A stretch of DNA of 64,000 nucleotides from Nereida ignava (GCF_001049735.1 NZ_CVPC01000016.1:1-64000), one strand, 5' to 3'. Numbered from the stretch's first letter, positions 17,595 to 27,793 are shown. Numbers and translations are program-made. Notes: generated by a model from the letters alone, not told the origin.

Positions 17595-19508
17595 ATGCCG
17601 AGCACCGGAGTTGTCTTTTTTGTCTTCAATGCCAGGGGTGTTGCGCGCTTGGCAGGCAACTCGGCTTTGCTCGATGGCGTCGATTGCGTGATTTCTGGCG
17701 TTCCGGGTGTATCGCTGGATATTCTGGGCGAGCGGGTCGCACATCTCACGCTGGAACAGGCTCTGGAAGCTTTCGGGATTACCCAGCGTGCGATCTCGAC
17801 CCCGGAAAGCGCATATTGCCTAGCCTTGATGGACCGCGACGTCATCGGGCAGGTCTTGCCAAAGCTTGGTGTGAACGCGGACGAAAGCATCCGCCTCGCA
17901 TTGCTGAATCACATCGGCCTGTTGACCCACAACGCATTCGCCTTCGAACTTCTGTTTCGCGCCTTGGTCGGTAACGGGTTGCGCAAGGCGCGTTTTTTCC
18001 GTTTTCACGGTCGCTATCGGCTTATCGAGAGGCTCGAGATCCGCACGTTACTTCAGATCGAACTGGGGTTTGGGCCCCTGTTACTGCATTTGTGCAATGA
18101 AGCGGGCATCAAGAAGGAGCATGTGGGTCAGGGCGCCCGCCTCGCATCTTTCAAGAATGCGCTGCGCGACTTGCTTTTGCTTGGGTATAAGGGCAAGACG
18201 CTGTTCTTGCGCAGCCGCGCAGCGCGCAGGCCCCCAGAGGGACAGAGTGTTGACGCCGTGTTCATCACCCGGGCTAGAACCGAAGTTGTCGCTGCCGAAC
18301 CGATCATGCGGCACCGGGCCGGGCAAGGTTACCGCGACATCATGCTCGTCGATGATCTTATCAAATCACCTGACGGAACCGCTGCCGCATCGCGGGGAAC
18401 ACGCCCCTGGAATCCCTTGCACGGCTATTCCACTCCCGGCGAAATTGCGCGGATCTTTCTCACCTGTATTTCGCGACGGCATAGCGCAGCACGGCGCGCA
18501 CTGGCGTCGCGGCCAGAGCGCGTGGCCGACTGGGGATTTCTAGGGAAGAAGGACATTGCGACCCAGATTATGTATACGGCTTTTGCATCTGTGCCCGAAC
18601 TTCTCGTTCACCGTTTGCAGCTTGGTCGCGCGTTCGGCGCCCTGACCCCTTCGGCCGTCGTATCGTTCGATACCGTCGATCGCTGGGGTGCCCTCCAGGG
18701 CGAACTCGCCCTTCAGCGGTCGATGCGCTCTGTGATGATACAGAACACCTCGGCAGACGACGTATTCTATCCATGGCCATTGGCGATGGATCATCTCGTT
18801 GTGGGGAACCAGCGCCTTCGGGAAATCTTTACGGCGTCGGGCGCGGATCCCGCACGCGTCCATGCTTTCGGACTGCCACTTCAGGACGATGTGCTGACGG
18901 CGGGAAATGCCCGTTTGGACGCGTTGATCAATCGCGCCGCGCAGGGTCATTCGCCATTACGCGTGCTCGTAGCGACTCAGCCGTTCGTGCAAGAGTTCGA
19001 CTATAACGCGGCACTGGTTGAGTCCTTGGAAACCGCAGCTAGCGACCTGAATTTTCCGCTGGTCTGGATCCTGAAACCTCATCCGCGTGAGCCCCTCGGG
19101 AAATACGAAACGGTTCGTGACGAACTCGCGTCGCGGTCACAGTCTGTCACACTGTTCAACGGGCCTTTCGAGGATGCCTTGTCCGAGGCCGACGTGGTTC
19201 TTTCGAGAACATCGACGAGCCTCGAATTTGCGGCACTGGGCGGAGTGCCCGGCATTGCGCACCTGCATCGATACCCCCGCGACATCGTGGATCGGCTCGA
19301 TTATCTGAGGTCATCCGTCAACGACAAGAGCTACGACACCTCCGGCCTCAGGGCGCTTTTGCGGGCTTATGCGCCGGAAAAACGGGTCGAAAGCCTCGAG
19401 GCGTATGCGAACCGGCGGGCGGAGTTTATCGACGAGTTCTTTCCTGGCAAAGGACGAGCGACCGACCGCGTGGCCGACTTGATCGCTTCTGGATCGTCTG
19501 GATGCTGA
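17595..19508 (+). CDS. Large GT-B-like glycosyl/phosphosugar transferase of the capsule type
   Basis: A 637-residue protein whose family I cannot name with certainty. The C-terminal third resembles the nucleotide-binding half of GT-B capsule enzymes (CDP-glycerol transferases, KpsS/KpsC and CMP-sugar transferases): KPHPRE with His496, then LSRTSTSLEFAALGGVPG with a Ser/Thr-rich loop. The N-terminal half has no familiar motif. Because the locus makes a CMP-activated sugar and otherwise lacks a sialyltransferase, this is a good candidate for the nonulosonic acid transferase. ATG 17595 follows the pyruvyl transferase by four bases; its stop overlaps the flippase start. Confidence 0.55.
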   Translation: MPSTGVVFFVFNARGVARLAGNSALLDGVDCVISGVPGVSLDILGERVAHLTLEQALEAFGITQRAISTPESAYCLALMDRDVIGQVLPKLGVNADESIRLALLNHIGLLTHNAFAFELLFRALVGNGLRKARFFRFHGRYRLIERLEIRTLLQIELGFGPLLLHLCNEAGIKKEHVGQGARLASFKNALRDLLLLGYKGKTLFLRSRAARRPPEGQSVDAVFITRARTEVVAAEPIMRHRAGQGYRDIMLVDDLIKSPDGTAAASRGTRPWNPLHGYSTPGEIARIFLTCISRRHSAARRALASRPERVADWGFLGKKDIATQIMYTAFASVPELLVHRLQLGRAFGALTPSAVVSFDTVDRWGALQGELALQRSMRSVMIQNTSADDVFYPWPLAMDHLVVGNQRLREIFTASGADPARVHAFGLPLQDDVLTAGNARLDALINRAAQGHSPLRVLVATQPFVQEFDYNAALVESLETAASDLNFPLVWILKPHPREPLGKYETVRDELASRSQSVTLFNGPFEDALSEADVVLSRTSTSLEFAALGGVPGIAHLHRYPRDIVDRLDYLRSSVNDKSYDTSGLRALLRAYAPEKRVESLEAYANRRAEFIDEFFPGKGRATDRVADLIASGSSGC

Positions 19509-20971
19509 CCAGAAACGCGATGCGCCTGGCGGTCGGCGAGTTGGGAAGCCGCTTGCCTCTTCTCCTGCTCGAGGTGACTCTGGCGCGGCTGCTTGGTCCG
19601 GCCGTTTACGGCATTTGGTCAATTATTCAGACATTTGCGACATACGGTAATTTCCTGCATTTCGGCGTGTCATCGTCAATGGCCCGGCGGGAACCCGGTT
19701 TGATCGAACTCGGTTCGCCGAACGAGGTGCTTGCCAATCGAGCGGCGGCTTACGGTTTTCAGATCATGGTAATCGTGGTGGTTGCTGGGCTGCTTGTGGC
19801 GATCTCCGGTGTCCGTGACGATGCATTCGATGAGATCGGCGGTTTGTCGACCGCGCTTGCGCTGCTTGTCGTGATCTTGGCCCAGCAGTTCACCATTTCG
19901 ACACAGGCAAGCGCGCTGAACGAATACAAGGTTATCGCTTCGTCAATCGCAAGGTTGGTTTACGCCTTCGCCTTCCTTGCGATTGGACTGGTCGTCATTC
20001 GGTTCGAGCCGCCACTGCTCTGGTTGACGCTCGGTTGGGCCGTGGCACTGGCTTTGGCACTGATAATGTTGAATGTGATTGCGCGCGGGATCGTGGTGTT
20101 CCCGAGGCTGGACTATCCCAGGACCATATCGATGCTTCGGGATGGTTTCCCGATCATGGTGCAAGGGCTGCTGCGTTTCGGCTTGATGAGCGTGGACAAG
20201 ATCGCGGTGTTCTGGGTTGCGCGTCCCGAGGCCGTGGGATTTTACGGGATCGGGGCGCTTGCGGCCAGCGTGACCGGGCTTCCTGGATCGATAATCGCGA
20301 GGGTCTCTTTGCCGACGCATCTGCGGCTGCGTGAACGAACCAACGGCCCCGCGCTGATGCAAGCCGAGTTCGACCGGATGCTGGTGCTGATTCAGCTCCT
20401 TACCTACGGCGCGCTGTTCACGGTTTGCGCATTTTCACCGCTGCTTATTCACTTTGTACTGCCAGAATACGAACCCGCAGTGCGCGTCATTGGTATTCTT
20501 GCCATTACGGGGGGGGTCACAGGCCTCGCACAGGCTATGAGCGATGTCACCATGTCCTTGGGCATCAAGGCAGCAGTCTTGGTCAACACGGTCATTACCC
20601 TACTCCTCGAAATCTTGTTCTTGGGTGTCGCGTGGAACATTGGCGGCGGGATCGAGGGCATGGCTGCGTCAGTTCTGGTCGCGATGATCCTGATGAGTGG
20701 CCGTAGTGTGTGGCTGTGCATGCGTGCCGTCGGATTCGCGTGCGACGTTGCCAGGCGCCGCCTGGTCACACTCGCAGGGCTTGCAACCGTGGTCATGGTC
20801 GTATCCCTTGGGGTTCTGGAGCTTCAGATGATATGCATGGCCTATCTCGAAAGCGATGCCCGACCGGCTATCGTCGTAAACGTTCTTTTGTCGCTCGTGA
20901 CCGGTCTCGGCTTGATCATCGCGTCGAAACGGTTCAGCGAACGTTCACAGGAAGATGAGATCGCGCGATGA
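19502..20971 (+). CDS. wzx: Wzx-type oligosaccharide flippase
   Basis: A 489-residue polytopic membrane protein of the MOP superfamily, with about 12-14 hydrophobic segments and the N-terminal helix pattern seen in Wzx proteins (LGPAVYGIWSIIQTFATYGNF region). It should move undecaprenyl-linked repeat units to the periplasm. The start overlaps the preceding gene by seven bases and the end overlaps the next start by four bases (ATGA). Sequence conservation is low in this family, so the call rests on topology and context. Confidence 0.8.
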   Translation: MLTRNAMRLAVGELGSRLPLLLLEVTLARLLGPAVYGIWSIIQTFATYGNFLHFGVSSSMARREPGLIELGSPNEVLANRAAAYGFQIMVIVVVAGLLVAISGVRDDAFDEIGGLSTALALLVVILAQQFTISTQASALNEYKVIASSIARLVYAFAFLAIGLVVIRFEPPLLWLTLGWAVALALALIMLNVIARGIVVFPRLDYPRTISMLRDGFPIMVQGLLRFGLMSVDKIAVFWVARPEAVGFYGIGALAASVTGLPGSIIARVSLPTHLRLRERTNGPALMQAEFDRMLVLIQLLTYGALFTVCAFSPLLIHFVLPEYEPAVRVIGILAITGGVTGLAQAMSDVTMSLGIKAAVLVNTVITLLLEILFLGVAWNIGGGIEGMAASVLVAMILMSGRSVWLCMRAVGFACDVARRRLVTLAGLATVVMVVSLGVLELQMICMAYLESDARPAIVVNVLLSLVTGLGLIIASKRFSERSQEDEIAR

Positions 20972-22275
20972 GTGACCAAGCTGCCCAGAGCTCCGACCTG
21001 CTGTCGATCCGCGGTGAACTTAAGGTTCTGAAGGTCGCCGTCTTTTTCATGATCGTGTTTGCCGCTTTGAACTTGGTGGCTCTTCTCAGGCTTTTGGGTG
21101 TTCCGGGGCTGCCGCCGCTTCTGTTGTTGCTGTATCGGGCGATGGATGCGCTGATCGTGATTTCGTTCCTTAAGTATTGCGGATCGCGGGTCAAGGTTCG
21201 CGGCATCGACCTTTTGCTGCTCATCTTCGCGACCTATCCATTCCTGATCGGTATTGCCCGTGGAAATCTTTCGATCACCTTTGCAAACGACACGGTAATA
21301 TTCTTCATGTTCATCGCAAAGATCGTGATTTTCAGAACGATCTTGTCACGCATTCATGCAGTTACCGACCTTGATGCGGTTTTCACGAAACCGGCACGCA
21401 AACTCGTGCTTTGGTGCGGTCTCTTTGCCGTAATTGCCCTTGCGGTGGCCTCGGTCCTGCTGGGAACCTCATCAGGCCGCTATTATCAGGCACCGGCGGA
21501 ATTGACCTTTGCTGCAGCCCTGGTGTTAGCTCAGGGAAAGATATTCGCGTATCTCGTTTTTCTCGCGATCGCGCTTGCGGCAGGCAAGCGGATGGTCATG
21601 TTAGGGCTGATCGTCATTGCAGCTGTCGCCGCTCTGGCGCATCCGAAGGTGCGAAAGGGGTTTATCCGGTTCCTGGTCGTCGGCGTGGTATTTCTTCCAG
21701 TCGCGTTCATTGCCAGCAGCAGTTTTCTGGGTTCCGACCTGGTATCCGTCAACAAGATCCTCGGAACCTTCCGCCAGATCGAGCGTGCGATGGAGCAATC
21801 GGACAATCTCCTTGAAATCCTGATGTACACGGATCCAGGGCGTTATGTGGAATACGTATCATTGTTGCCCCATCTCGTTGACTGGTCGCTTTGGTTCGGA
21901 AATGGATACGGTTTTCGATACGATCTTGATTCCGACTTCCTTTTCGAATTCGGCATGGCCGATCATCTGGAAGTGACGAACGCCCATTTTACGCCGCTGG
22001 CGATCACGGCCAAATTTGGTCTGTTTGGCTTGATGATATGGATCATTTTGATAGCGCAGGTCTTGAGTACCAGGATCAATCGTAAGTCCTTTGCCGAGTA
22101 CGCGTGTCGACTCGCCTTTATCTCGATGCTTGCTCAGTCGCTTTTCGCATATAGCTTTTTCATCAATATGTTCGTCCCGTTTTATATCGCGATGTCGATG
22201 GTTGGCAGCCGCCGGACCAAAGCGTCGAAACTACCGGAGACCTTGGTCACTGGTCAACAAAGAGGATACGGCTGA
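20968..22275 (+). CDS. wzy: O-antigen/capsule polymerase-like membrane protein (Wzy)
   Basis: A 435-residue inner-membrane protein with about 10-12 hydrophobic segments and a large periplasmic loop between roughly residues 270 and 345. That topology, plus the position directly after a flippase gene, fits an O-antigen polymerase or ligase. No motif is decisive. It is coupled to wzx by a four-base overlap and to the asparagine synthase-like gene by one base. Confidence 0.6.
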   Translation: MSDQAAQSSDLLSIRGELKVLKVAVFFMIVFAALNLVALLRLLGVPGLPPLLLLLYRAMDALIVISFLKYCGSRVKVRGIDLLLLIFATYPFLIGIARGNLSITFANDTVIFFMFIAKIVIFRTILSRIHAVTDLDAVFTKPARKLVLWCGLFAVIALAVASVLLGTSSGRYYQAPAELTFAAALVLAQGKIFAYLVFLAIALAAGKRMVMLGLIVIAAVAALAHPKVRKGFIRFLVVGVVFLPVAFIASSSFLGSDLVSVNKILGTFRQIERAMEQSDNLLEILMYTDPGRYVEYVSLLPHLVDWSLWFGNGYGFRYDLDSDFLFEFGMADHLEVTNAHFTPLAITAKFGLFGLMIWIILIAQVLSTRINRKSFAEYACRLAFISMLAQSLFAYSFFINMFVPFYIAMSMVGSRRTKASKLPETLVTGQQRGYG

Positions 22276-22276
22276 T

Positions 22277-24166
22277 ATGTGCGGACTGGTTTTTGCAATC
22301 TCGGCGCGGCCGGTGCGCAGCTTCGTATTGGTCGCACACGCAAGGCAGCATTATCGCGGACCGGATGGCGAAGGCGTGCTGTTCGAAGAGACTGGCGGTG
22401 TGCACATGGGCATGGCGCACGAGCGTCTGGCCATTGTTGGGTTGAGCGAAAGCGGCGCGCAGCCGATGCTGTCGGCCTCCGGGCGGTTCAGGATACTTTT
22501 CAACGGAGAAGTCTATAATTTTCGCGAGCTGGCCCGGCAATTCGGTCTGCACGATTTGAAATCGGGTACCGATACCGAAGTGATTGTCGAGCTTGTCGAG
22601 CGGTTGGGCATCGACGAGGCTGTGGCGCATTTCAACGGCATGTGGGCGATGGTCATACATGACATCGCGGCCAACCGCTTCTATGTCTCGCGCGACCGGT
22701 TCGGCAAGAAGCCACTTTACGTGCATCGCGACAGCGGCGGCGTCTTCATGGCCTCCGAGATGCACAGCCTTCTGGGGCTGCCCGGTGTCGATTTAACGCC
22801 AGACGCGGTGACGGCCTCGAGATTTCTGGCGCAATCCTTGCAGAATGTGGATGACCGCAGTTGGCTGGCGTCCATCAAGGCATTCCCGCCCGCGTCGATC
22901 GGCGAGATCGACGGCACCGATCCCACCGCGGGGGTCTCGAATATCCGCACCTTCTGGAAGTCCGGATACGAAACCCCGCTGCGGGCGCAGAGCCCGGACG
23001 ATTGCATCGAGGAACTCAGATCACTGGTCCAGGATGCCGTTCGACTGCGCTTACACGCCGATGTTCCAGTCGGCGTTGCCCTGTCAGGGGGCATCGATTC
23101 GTCGATAATCGCTGTGCAGGCGACGCAGACGACCGGAGCCCAAGGGCAACGGACCGAGCTTTTTTCAGCCGTGAACCCTGGGTCGAAAGACGACGAGAGT
23201 GTCCATATCGACGCTATGGCCCGCCATTTGGACGGCGATGTCCGGCGCGTCCGTCTTGATCCAGAGGAAGGCGACGGATTGTTCGGTCTCTTGCAGACCT
23301 GCATTCGCCACGCCGACGGACCGGTCACGTCATTCTCGAGTCTGCTTTTCTACAAGTTGATGGAAAGCGCGCGCTCGGCTGGGATCACCGTTGTGTTGAC
23401 GGGACAGGGCGCGGACGAGGCCTTTTGCGGCTATCGTAAATACCCGATCCTGGAAATCAAACGTCTGCTCAGGGCGCGCCGTGTGGGTGAAGCGACAAAA
23501 CTCGCGGCGGGGTTCATCGCAAACGGCACGATCCTTCCTCAATTCAACCTCAACGACGCCAAGCGGTATACTGGTGCTTCGAACAAGTCGATCTTGGGGG
23601 AAGCCGCAGCGAGCGCGCTGGATCTGCAACCTCTCGGCCGGATCACCTCGTTGGGAGAGCGGCAGTGGCTGGATGTTTCGAAATATTCGGTCCCTTACCT
23701 GTGCCATTATGAGGATCGCATGTCGATGGCGTGGTCGCGCGAGGTCCGCTCTCCGTTCCTCGACTATCGCGTGGTGGATATGGGGCTACGAATGCCCGAG
23801 CGGTTGAAATTGTCGCGCGGCTGGACGAAATACGCCTTGCGCAAGGCCTTCGAGTGCGACCTTCCGCCCTCGATCGCGTGGCGCAAGGACAAGAAAGGGT
23901 TTGCGAACCCACAGGACGACTGGCTGAAGGGCAACCTGCAACCCGTTGTCCGCGACTTGATGGGGCGAAACGACGCGCGGGTCTATCAAACCGGCTTGGT
24001 GGACAAGGCCGGTTACCTCGAACGCTTCGATGCCTATTGCGCCGGGCGGGGGCATGTCTGGTTCCGTGACGTGTTTGCGCCTTTTGCCCTTGAACTGTGG
24101 ATGGGCACCGCTGCCGAGATCGAACAGGACCTGAAGAAGCAGATGCAATGTCACGTTACGGCCTGA
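22277..24166 (+). CDS. Asparagine synthase (glutamine-hydrolysing) family protein
   Basis: A 629-residue class II glutamine amidotransferase with an AsnB-type synthetase domain. Cys2 (MCGLVF) is the glutaminase nucleophile, followed by RGPDGEG and FNGEVYNF in the Ntn domain, and the PP-loop SGGIDSS is near residue 272. Extra members in exopolysaccharide loci probably amidate a uronic acid carboxyl or a related group rather than make asparagine; UDP-ManNAcA derived sugar would be a suitable substrate here. Start ATG 22277 lies one base after the wzy stop. The last 19 bases overlap the next gene. Confidence 0.85.
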   Translation: MCGLVFAISARPVRSFVLVAHARQHYRGPDGEGVLFEETGGVHMGMAHERLAIVGLSESGAQPMLSASGRFRILFNGEVYNFRELARQFGLHDLKSGTDTEVIVELVERLGIDEAVAHFNGMWAMVIHDIAANRFYVSRDRFGKKPLYVHRDSGGVFMASEMHSLLGLPGVDLTPDAVTASRFLAQSLQNVDDRSWLASIKAFPPASIGEIDGTDPTAGVSNIRTFWKSGYETPLRAQSPDDCIEELRSLVQDAVRLRLHADVPVGVALSGGIDSSIIAVQATQTTGAQGQRTELFSAVNPGSKDDESVHIDAMARHLDGDVRRVRLDPEEGDGLFGLLQTCIRHADGPVTSFSSLLFYKLMESARSAGITVVLTGQGADEAFCGYRKYPILEIKRLLRARRVGEATKLAAGFIANGTILPQFNLNDAKRYTGASNKSILGEAAASALDLQPLGRITSLGERQWLDVSKYSVPYLCHYEDRMSMAWSREVRSPFLDYRVVDMGLRMPERLKLSRGWTKYALRKAFECDLPPSIAWRKDKKGFANPQDDWLKGNLQPVVRDLMGRNDARVYQTGLVDKAGYLERFDAYCAGRGHVWFRDVFAPFALELWMGTAAEIEQDLKKQMQCHVTA

Positions 24167-25938
24167 TCGCCAGAACCGCACCGAAACTCGGCTTGCGCAA
24201 CGTCGCACGAGTGGCACTTTACCGTGCAAGGCTTAAGTCGGGGTGGCGGCCGAGGCCGCCCGACACACCTTGCCCCGAGGGTGCGGTCTACGGCCTCGGT
24301 GACAGTGACCGACAGGGCGGTTCAGTCACACTGAAGCTCTTTGGCTGGTATCCAGTCGAATTGGGGGCAGCACCAGATTGGCACGCCGATCCCTTTGGTG
24401 CGGGCACCCGGCAGGATCCCGATGTCGACTGGGTCGCCGCGCTGCAACGGATCGGCGACGGGGACGTCAAGAGGTATTGGGAGCTGTCGCGCTTCTACTG
24501 GTTGCCCCAATTTGCGCTGGCAGCGCGTAATGGGGACGCGGATGCCGCAACTCGAATGGAAAACTGGCTGCGAGACTGGGTTGACGCAAACCCGCCCTAT
24601 CGTAGTATCAACTGGGCCTGCGGACAGGAGGCCTCCATTCGCCTGATGAACCTCGCACTGGCGGCGTTGATCCTGGACACCTGGTGCGATCCATCGCCGA
24701 CAATGCGGTGGCTCGTTGAAGTCCATGCACGGCGGATCCGGCCGACATTGTCATATGCCCTTGGACAGGACAACAACCACGGCACCGCTGAAGCCTGCGG
24801 GATCTACGTCGCAGGTAGCTGGGGGAAACGCTGGTCGATGCCGAACGCCGACCGGTGTGCACGGACCGGGTTGCGATGGCTGAATGATCGTGCGCTGCGG
24901 ATGATTCAGGCTGACGGCAGCCCGTGTCAGTATTCGACGACCTATCACCGAGCCAATCTCGAGGGGTTCTGCCTGGCCGGCCTGTGGGCGGAAAAGACCG
25001 GTGCACCGCGACTGGGAACCGAGGCGCGGTCACGTATCTTGGACGGGGCGCGCTGGTTGCAGGCTATCGTCGACCCGGCAACCGGGGATGCACCAAACTT
25101 GGGTCCGAACGACGGCTCGCACCTGTTTACCGTGTCGCAAGCAGACTACCGCGATTTTCGCCCGACTGTGGCGCTGGCGGCGGTACTGTTTGACAACGAG
25201 CGACCATGGCCGGATTACGATGATCCCAGAGTGTCCGCGCTCGGCTTGAAACAAGGCGATCATTTCTGGCCCTCACCTACGTCGCGCAGTTCCGATGTCG
25301 GCGGCTATCATGTGTTGCGCGTCGGACAGGCCATGGCGGTTTTGCGCTATCCCCGGTTCCGCTATCGACCTAGCCAAGCGGACGCCCTGCATGTCGACCT
25401 GTGGCACGCGGGGCGCAACCTTCTGCGCGACGGCGGAACCTTCAGCTACAATGCCGAGGGAGCCGAATGGTTCGCAGGCACGGCAGCACATAATACCATC
25501 GAGTTCGACGGGCGCGACCAGATGCCCCGACTTGGGCGTTTCCTTTTTGGAGACTGGCTCAAGGCCGAAGCTGTTGAGCCTGTTTTGGATAATGGTGTTA
25601 AGGCAAGTGCAGCGGCGGCATACACAGATGCCCGTGGTGCCCAGCATCATCGGGCGATAACCCTGAGCGCTGGATCCTTGGTTTGTTGGGATGCGATAAC
25701 CGGCAATTTTGAAGAGGCATGCTTGCGTTGGCGTTTGGTACCTGGCGAATGGTACTTTGAAGGTGACATTGTCCGTAATGGAAACTACTCGGTTGCGATT
25801 GAATTCGATGGCATGCCGATCTCCCCGACACTCGGCACCACGATGGAATCACGCTACTATCTGCGGAAAACAGAGATTCCGGAAATCTCGGTCAAGGTGA
25901 GTCGGCCGGGAATACTCATCACGAAAGTCGGCTTCTGA
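24148..25938 (+). CDS. Heparinase II/III family polysaccharide lyase-like protein
   Basis: A 596-residue protein with the two-part architecture of the heparinase II/III-like proteins found in polysaccharide loci: an (alpha/alpha)-barrel (residues about 40-330, with NPPYRSINWACGQEASIR and DNNHGTAEACG motifs) and a beta-sandwich C-terminal half with HVDLWHAGRNLLRDGGTFSY and AHNTIEFDGRDQM. It may trim or cleave a uronate-containing polymer, or act with the amidating AsnB-like enzyme next to it, a common pair. No obvious signal peptide is present. ATG 24148 was chosen since upstream codons lie inside the previous gene. Confidence 0.8.
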   Translation: MSRYGLIARTAPKLGLRNVARVALYRARLKSGWRPRPPDTPCPEGAVYGLGDSDRQGGSVTLKLFGWYPVELGAAPDWHADPFGAGTRQDPDVDWVAALQRIGDGDVKRYWELSRFYWLPQFALAARNGDADAATRMENWLRDWVDANPPYRSINWACGQEASIRLMNLALAALILDTWCDPSPTMRWLVEVHARRIRPTLSYALGQDNNHGTAEACGIYVAGSWGKRWSMPNADRCARTGLRWLNDRALRMIQADGSPCQYSTTYHRANLEGFCLAGLWAEKTGAPRLGTEARSRILDGARWLQAIVDPATGDAPNLGPNDGSHLFTVSQADYRDFRPTVALAAVLFDNERPWPDYDDPRVSALGLKQGDHFWPSPTSRSSDVGGYHVLRVGQAMAVLRYPRFRYRPSQADALHVDLWHAGRNLLRDGGTFSYNAEGAEWFAGTAAHNTIEFDGRDQMPRLGRFLFGDWLKAEAVEPVLDNGVKASAAAAYTDARGAQHHRAITLSAGSLVCWDAITGNFEEACLRWRLVPGEWYFEGDIVRNGNYSVAIEFDGMPISPTLGTTMESRYYLRKTEIPEISVKVSRPGILITKVGF

Positions 25939-25940
25939 TC

Positions 25941-27158
25941 ATGCATGTTCTTTATTTCCATCAGCATTTCTCAACCCCGCAGGGATCAGCCGGCACCCGA
26001 TCATATGAGATGGCCCAGGCACTCATCCGAGCCGGGCACAGCGTCACGATGGTCTGTGGCAGCTACGCGCAGGGCAATACCGGGCTGAGCATGCCGTTTA
26101 AAAAAGGTAGGCGGCGCGGCGCGGTCGATGGGATCGACGTGATCGAGTTCGCTCTCAACTATGGCAATCACATGGGGTTTGTTCAGCGACTTGGCGTATT
26201 CTTGAAATTCGCGGTTGGTTCGATCGGTGTGGCGCTTCGGGAGCCTGCTGACGTAGTGTTCGCGACGACAACCCCGCTTACCGCTGGCATTCCGGGCATT
26301 TTCGCACGCTGGCTAACGCAAAAACCCTTTGTGTTCGAGGTTCGGGATCTTTGGCCGGAATTACCCAAAGCGATGGGCGTGATCACCAACCCGGTTATGC
26401 TGTGGCTTATGTCCCTGCTGGAATGGGCATCTTATCGTTCGGCAGACCGGTTGGTGGGCCTTTCGCCTGGCATCGTCGAGGGCATCGCAGCCCGCGGGGT
26501 CGACAAATCGCGGATCGCCATGGTGCCAAATGGTTGCGATATGGATCTCTTCTCAACGCCCGAAGCGGCTTGGCGGCCAGACGGCGTTCAGGATGATCAG
26601 TTGCTTGCGATTTTCACGGGAACCCATGGGAACGCCAATGGTCTGGAAAGTGTTCTCAATGCTGCAGCGGTTTTGAAAGACCGCGGGCGCGACGACGTAA
26701 GGATCGCCTTGGTCGGGCAAGGGCGCGAGAAGCCAAAACTCGTAGCCGATGCTAAAGAACGTGGCCTCGACAATGTTCTTTTCGTCGATCCGGTTCCCAA
26801 GACCAAGCTCACTGGATTGATGGCGGGTGCTGATTTAGGCCTGCAAGTTCTTAGGAATGTTCCTGCATTTTACTTCGGCACGTCTCCGAACAAGTTCTTC
26901 GACTACATCTCTGCAGGGTTGCCAGTCTTAAACAACTATCCGGGCTGGCTTGCGGGTTTGATCGGTGAAAACGATTGTGGTTTCGCTGTGCCGCCCGATG
27001 ATCCATCGGCCTTCGCAGATGCACTGATCGAGGCTGCAGAGCATCGGGACGCGCTGCGACTGAAAGGGGTTAACGCACGAGAGCTTGCCCAAACTCGTTT
27101 TGCACGCTCGGAGCTTTCTGACGACTGGGTTCAGTGGGTGACAGGGGTCGCGCGCTAA
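25941..27158 (+). CDS. Glycosyltransferase family 4 (WbuB-like)
   Basis: A 405-residue GT4 retaining glycosyltransferase. The N-terminus (HVLYFHQHFSTPQGSAGTRS) is typical for the WbuB group, and the C-terminal EX7E-region follows GTSPNKFFDYISAGLPVL near residue 315-330. WbuB homologues add the second sugar of a repeat unit, such as an N-acetyl-fucosamine, on to the first sugar put on the lipid by the adjacent initiating transferase. It starts two bases after the heparinase-like gene. Confidence 0.85.
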   Translation: MHVLYFHQHFSTPQGSAGTRSYEMAQALIRAGHSVTMVCGSYAQGNTGLSMPFKKGRRRGAVDGIDVIEFALNYGNHMGFVQRLGVFLKFAVGSIGVALREPADVVFATTTPLTAGIPGIFARWLTQKPFVFEVRDLWPELPKAMGVITNPVMLWLMSLLEWASYRSADRLVGLSPGIVEGIAARGVDKSRIAMVPNGCDMDLFSTPEAAWRPDGVQDDQLLAIFTGTHGNANGLESVLNAAAVLKDRGRDDVRIALVGQGREKPKLVADAKERGLDNVLFVDPVPKTKLTGLMAGADLGLQVLRNVPAFYFGTSPNKFFDYISAGLPVLNNYPGWLAGLIGENDCGFAVPPDDPSAFADALIEAAEHRDALRLKGVNARELAQTRFARSELSDDWVQWVTGVAR

Positions 27159-27199
27159 GCTTTAAGCCAAATAGCTGACAATTTTGAACGATACGGTAA

Positions 27200-27793
27200 A
27201 TGAAGCGGATCATTGATATTCTCGGAGCCAGCGTGGGGTTGCTCCTCTTTTCGCCGGTTCTGGCGATTGTGGCCTATAAAATCCGCCGCGAGATGGGAGC
27301 GCCAGTGCTCTTCACCCAAACTCGCCCCGGGCGCGATGGCAAGCCGTTTGAGATGATCAAATTCCGCACCATGCGAGATGCGATTGACGCAGATGGCCGC
27401 CAGCTTCCTGATGCGGAGCGGCTCACCAAATTGGGCCGGTTCCTGCGGTCCAGCTCAATCGACGAACTGCCGGAACTTTGGAACGTGCTGAAGGGCGACA
27501 TGAGCCTCGTCGGCCCGCGACCGCTCTTGATAGAATACTTGCCGCTCTACTCCGCAGAACAGGCACGCCGCCACGAGGTGCGCCCCGGCGTGACAGGCTG
27601 GGCGCAGGTGAACGGGCGAAATGCGATATCATGGGATGAGAAGTTCGCGCTCGACCTCTGGTATGTCGACAACCGAAGCCTCTGGCTGGATCTGAAGATC
27701 ATTTGGCAGACGATCCGCAAGGTGATCAAACGCGATGGTATTTCAGCGGCGGGAGAAGCTACCATGTCAAAGTTTACGGGGAACGGATCGTGA
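27200..27793 (+). CDS. pglC: Initiating phosphoglycosyl transferase (PglC-like sugar transferase)
   Basis: A 197-residue small monotopic phosphoglycosyl transferase. An N-terminal reentrant hydrophobic helix (residues 8-26) precedes the catalytic core with KFRTMRD at 54-60, the Asp88-Glu89 dyad in SSSIDEL, and SLVGPRPL at 102-109. It would move a phospho-sugar from UDP-sugar to undecaprenyl phosphate, the first step of repeat unit assembly. The set pglC, pglD, pglE and pglF in this locus suggests that the donor is UDP-diNAcBac. Confidence 0.9.
   Translation: MKRIIDILGASVGLLLFSPVLAIVAYKIRREMGAPVLFTQTRPGRDGKPFEMIKFRTMRDAIDADGRQLPDAERLTKLGRFLRSSSIDELPELWNVLKGDMSLVGPRPLLIEYLPLYSAEQARRHEVRPGVTGWAQVNGRNAISWDEKFALDLWYVDNRSLWLDLKIIWQTIRKVIKRDGISAAGEATMSKFTGNGS

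Noticed and set aside
22091-22276. Longer start for the asparagine synthase-like gene
   Set aside because: The family needs Cys at position 2 after Met removal; ATG 22277 gives MCG and the upstream part is a shadow of the polymerase gene.
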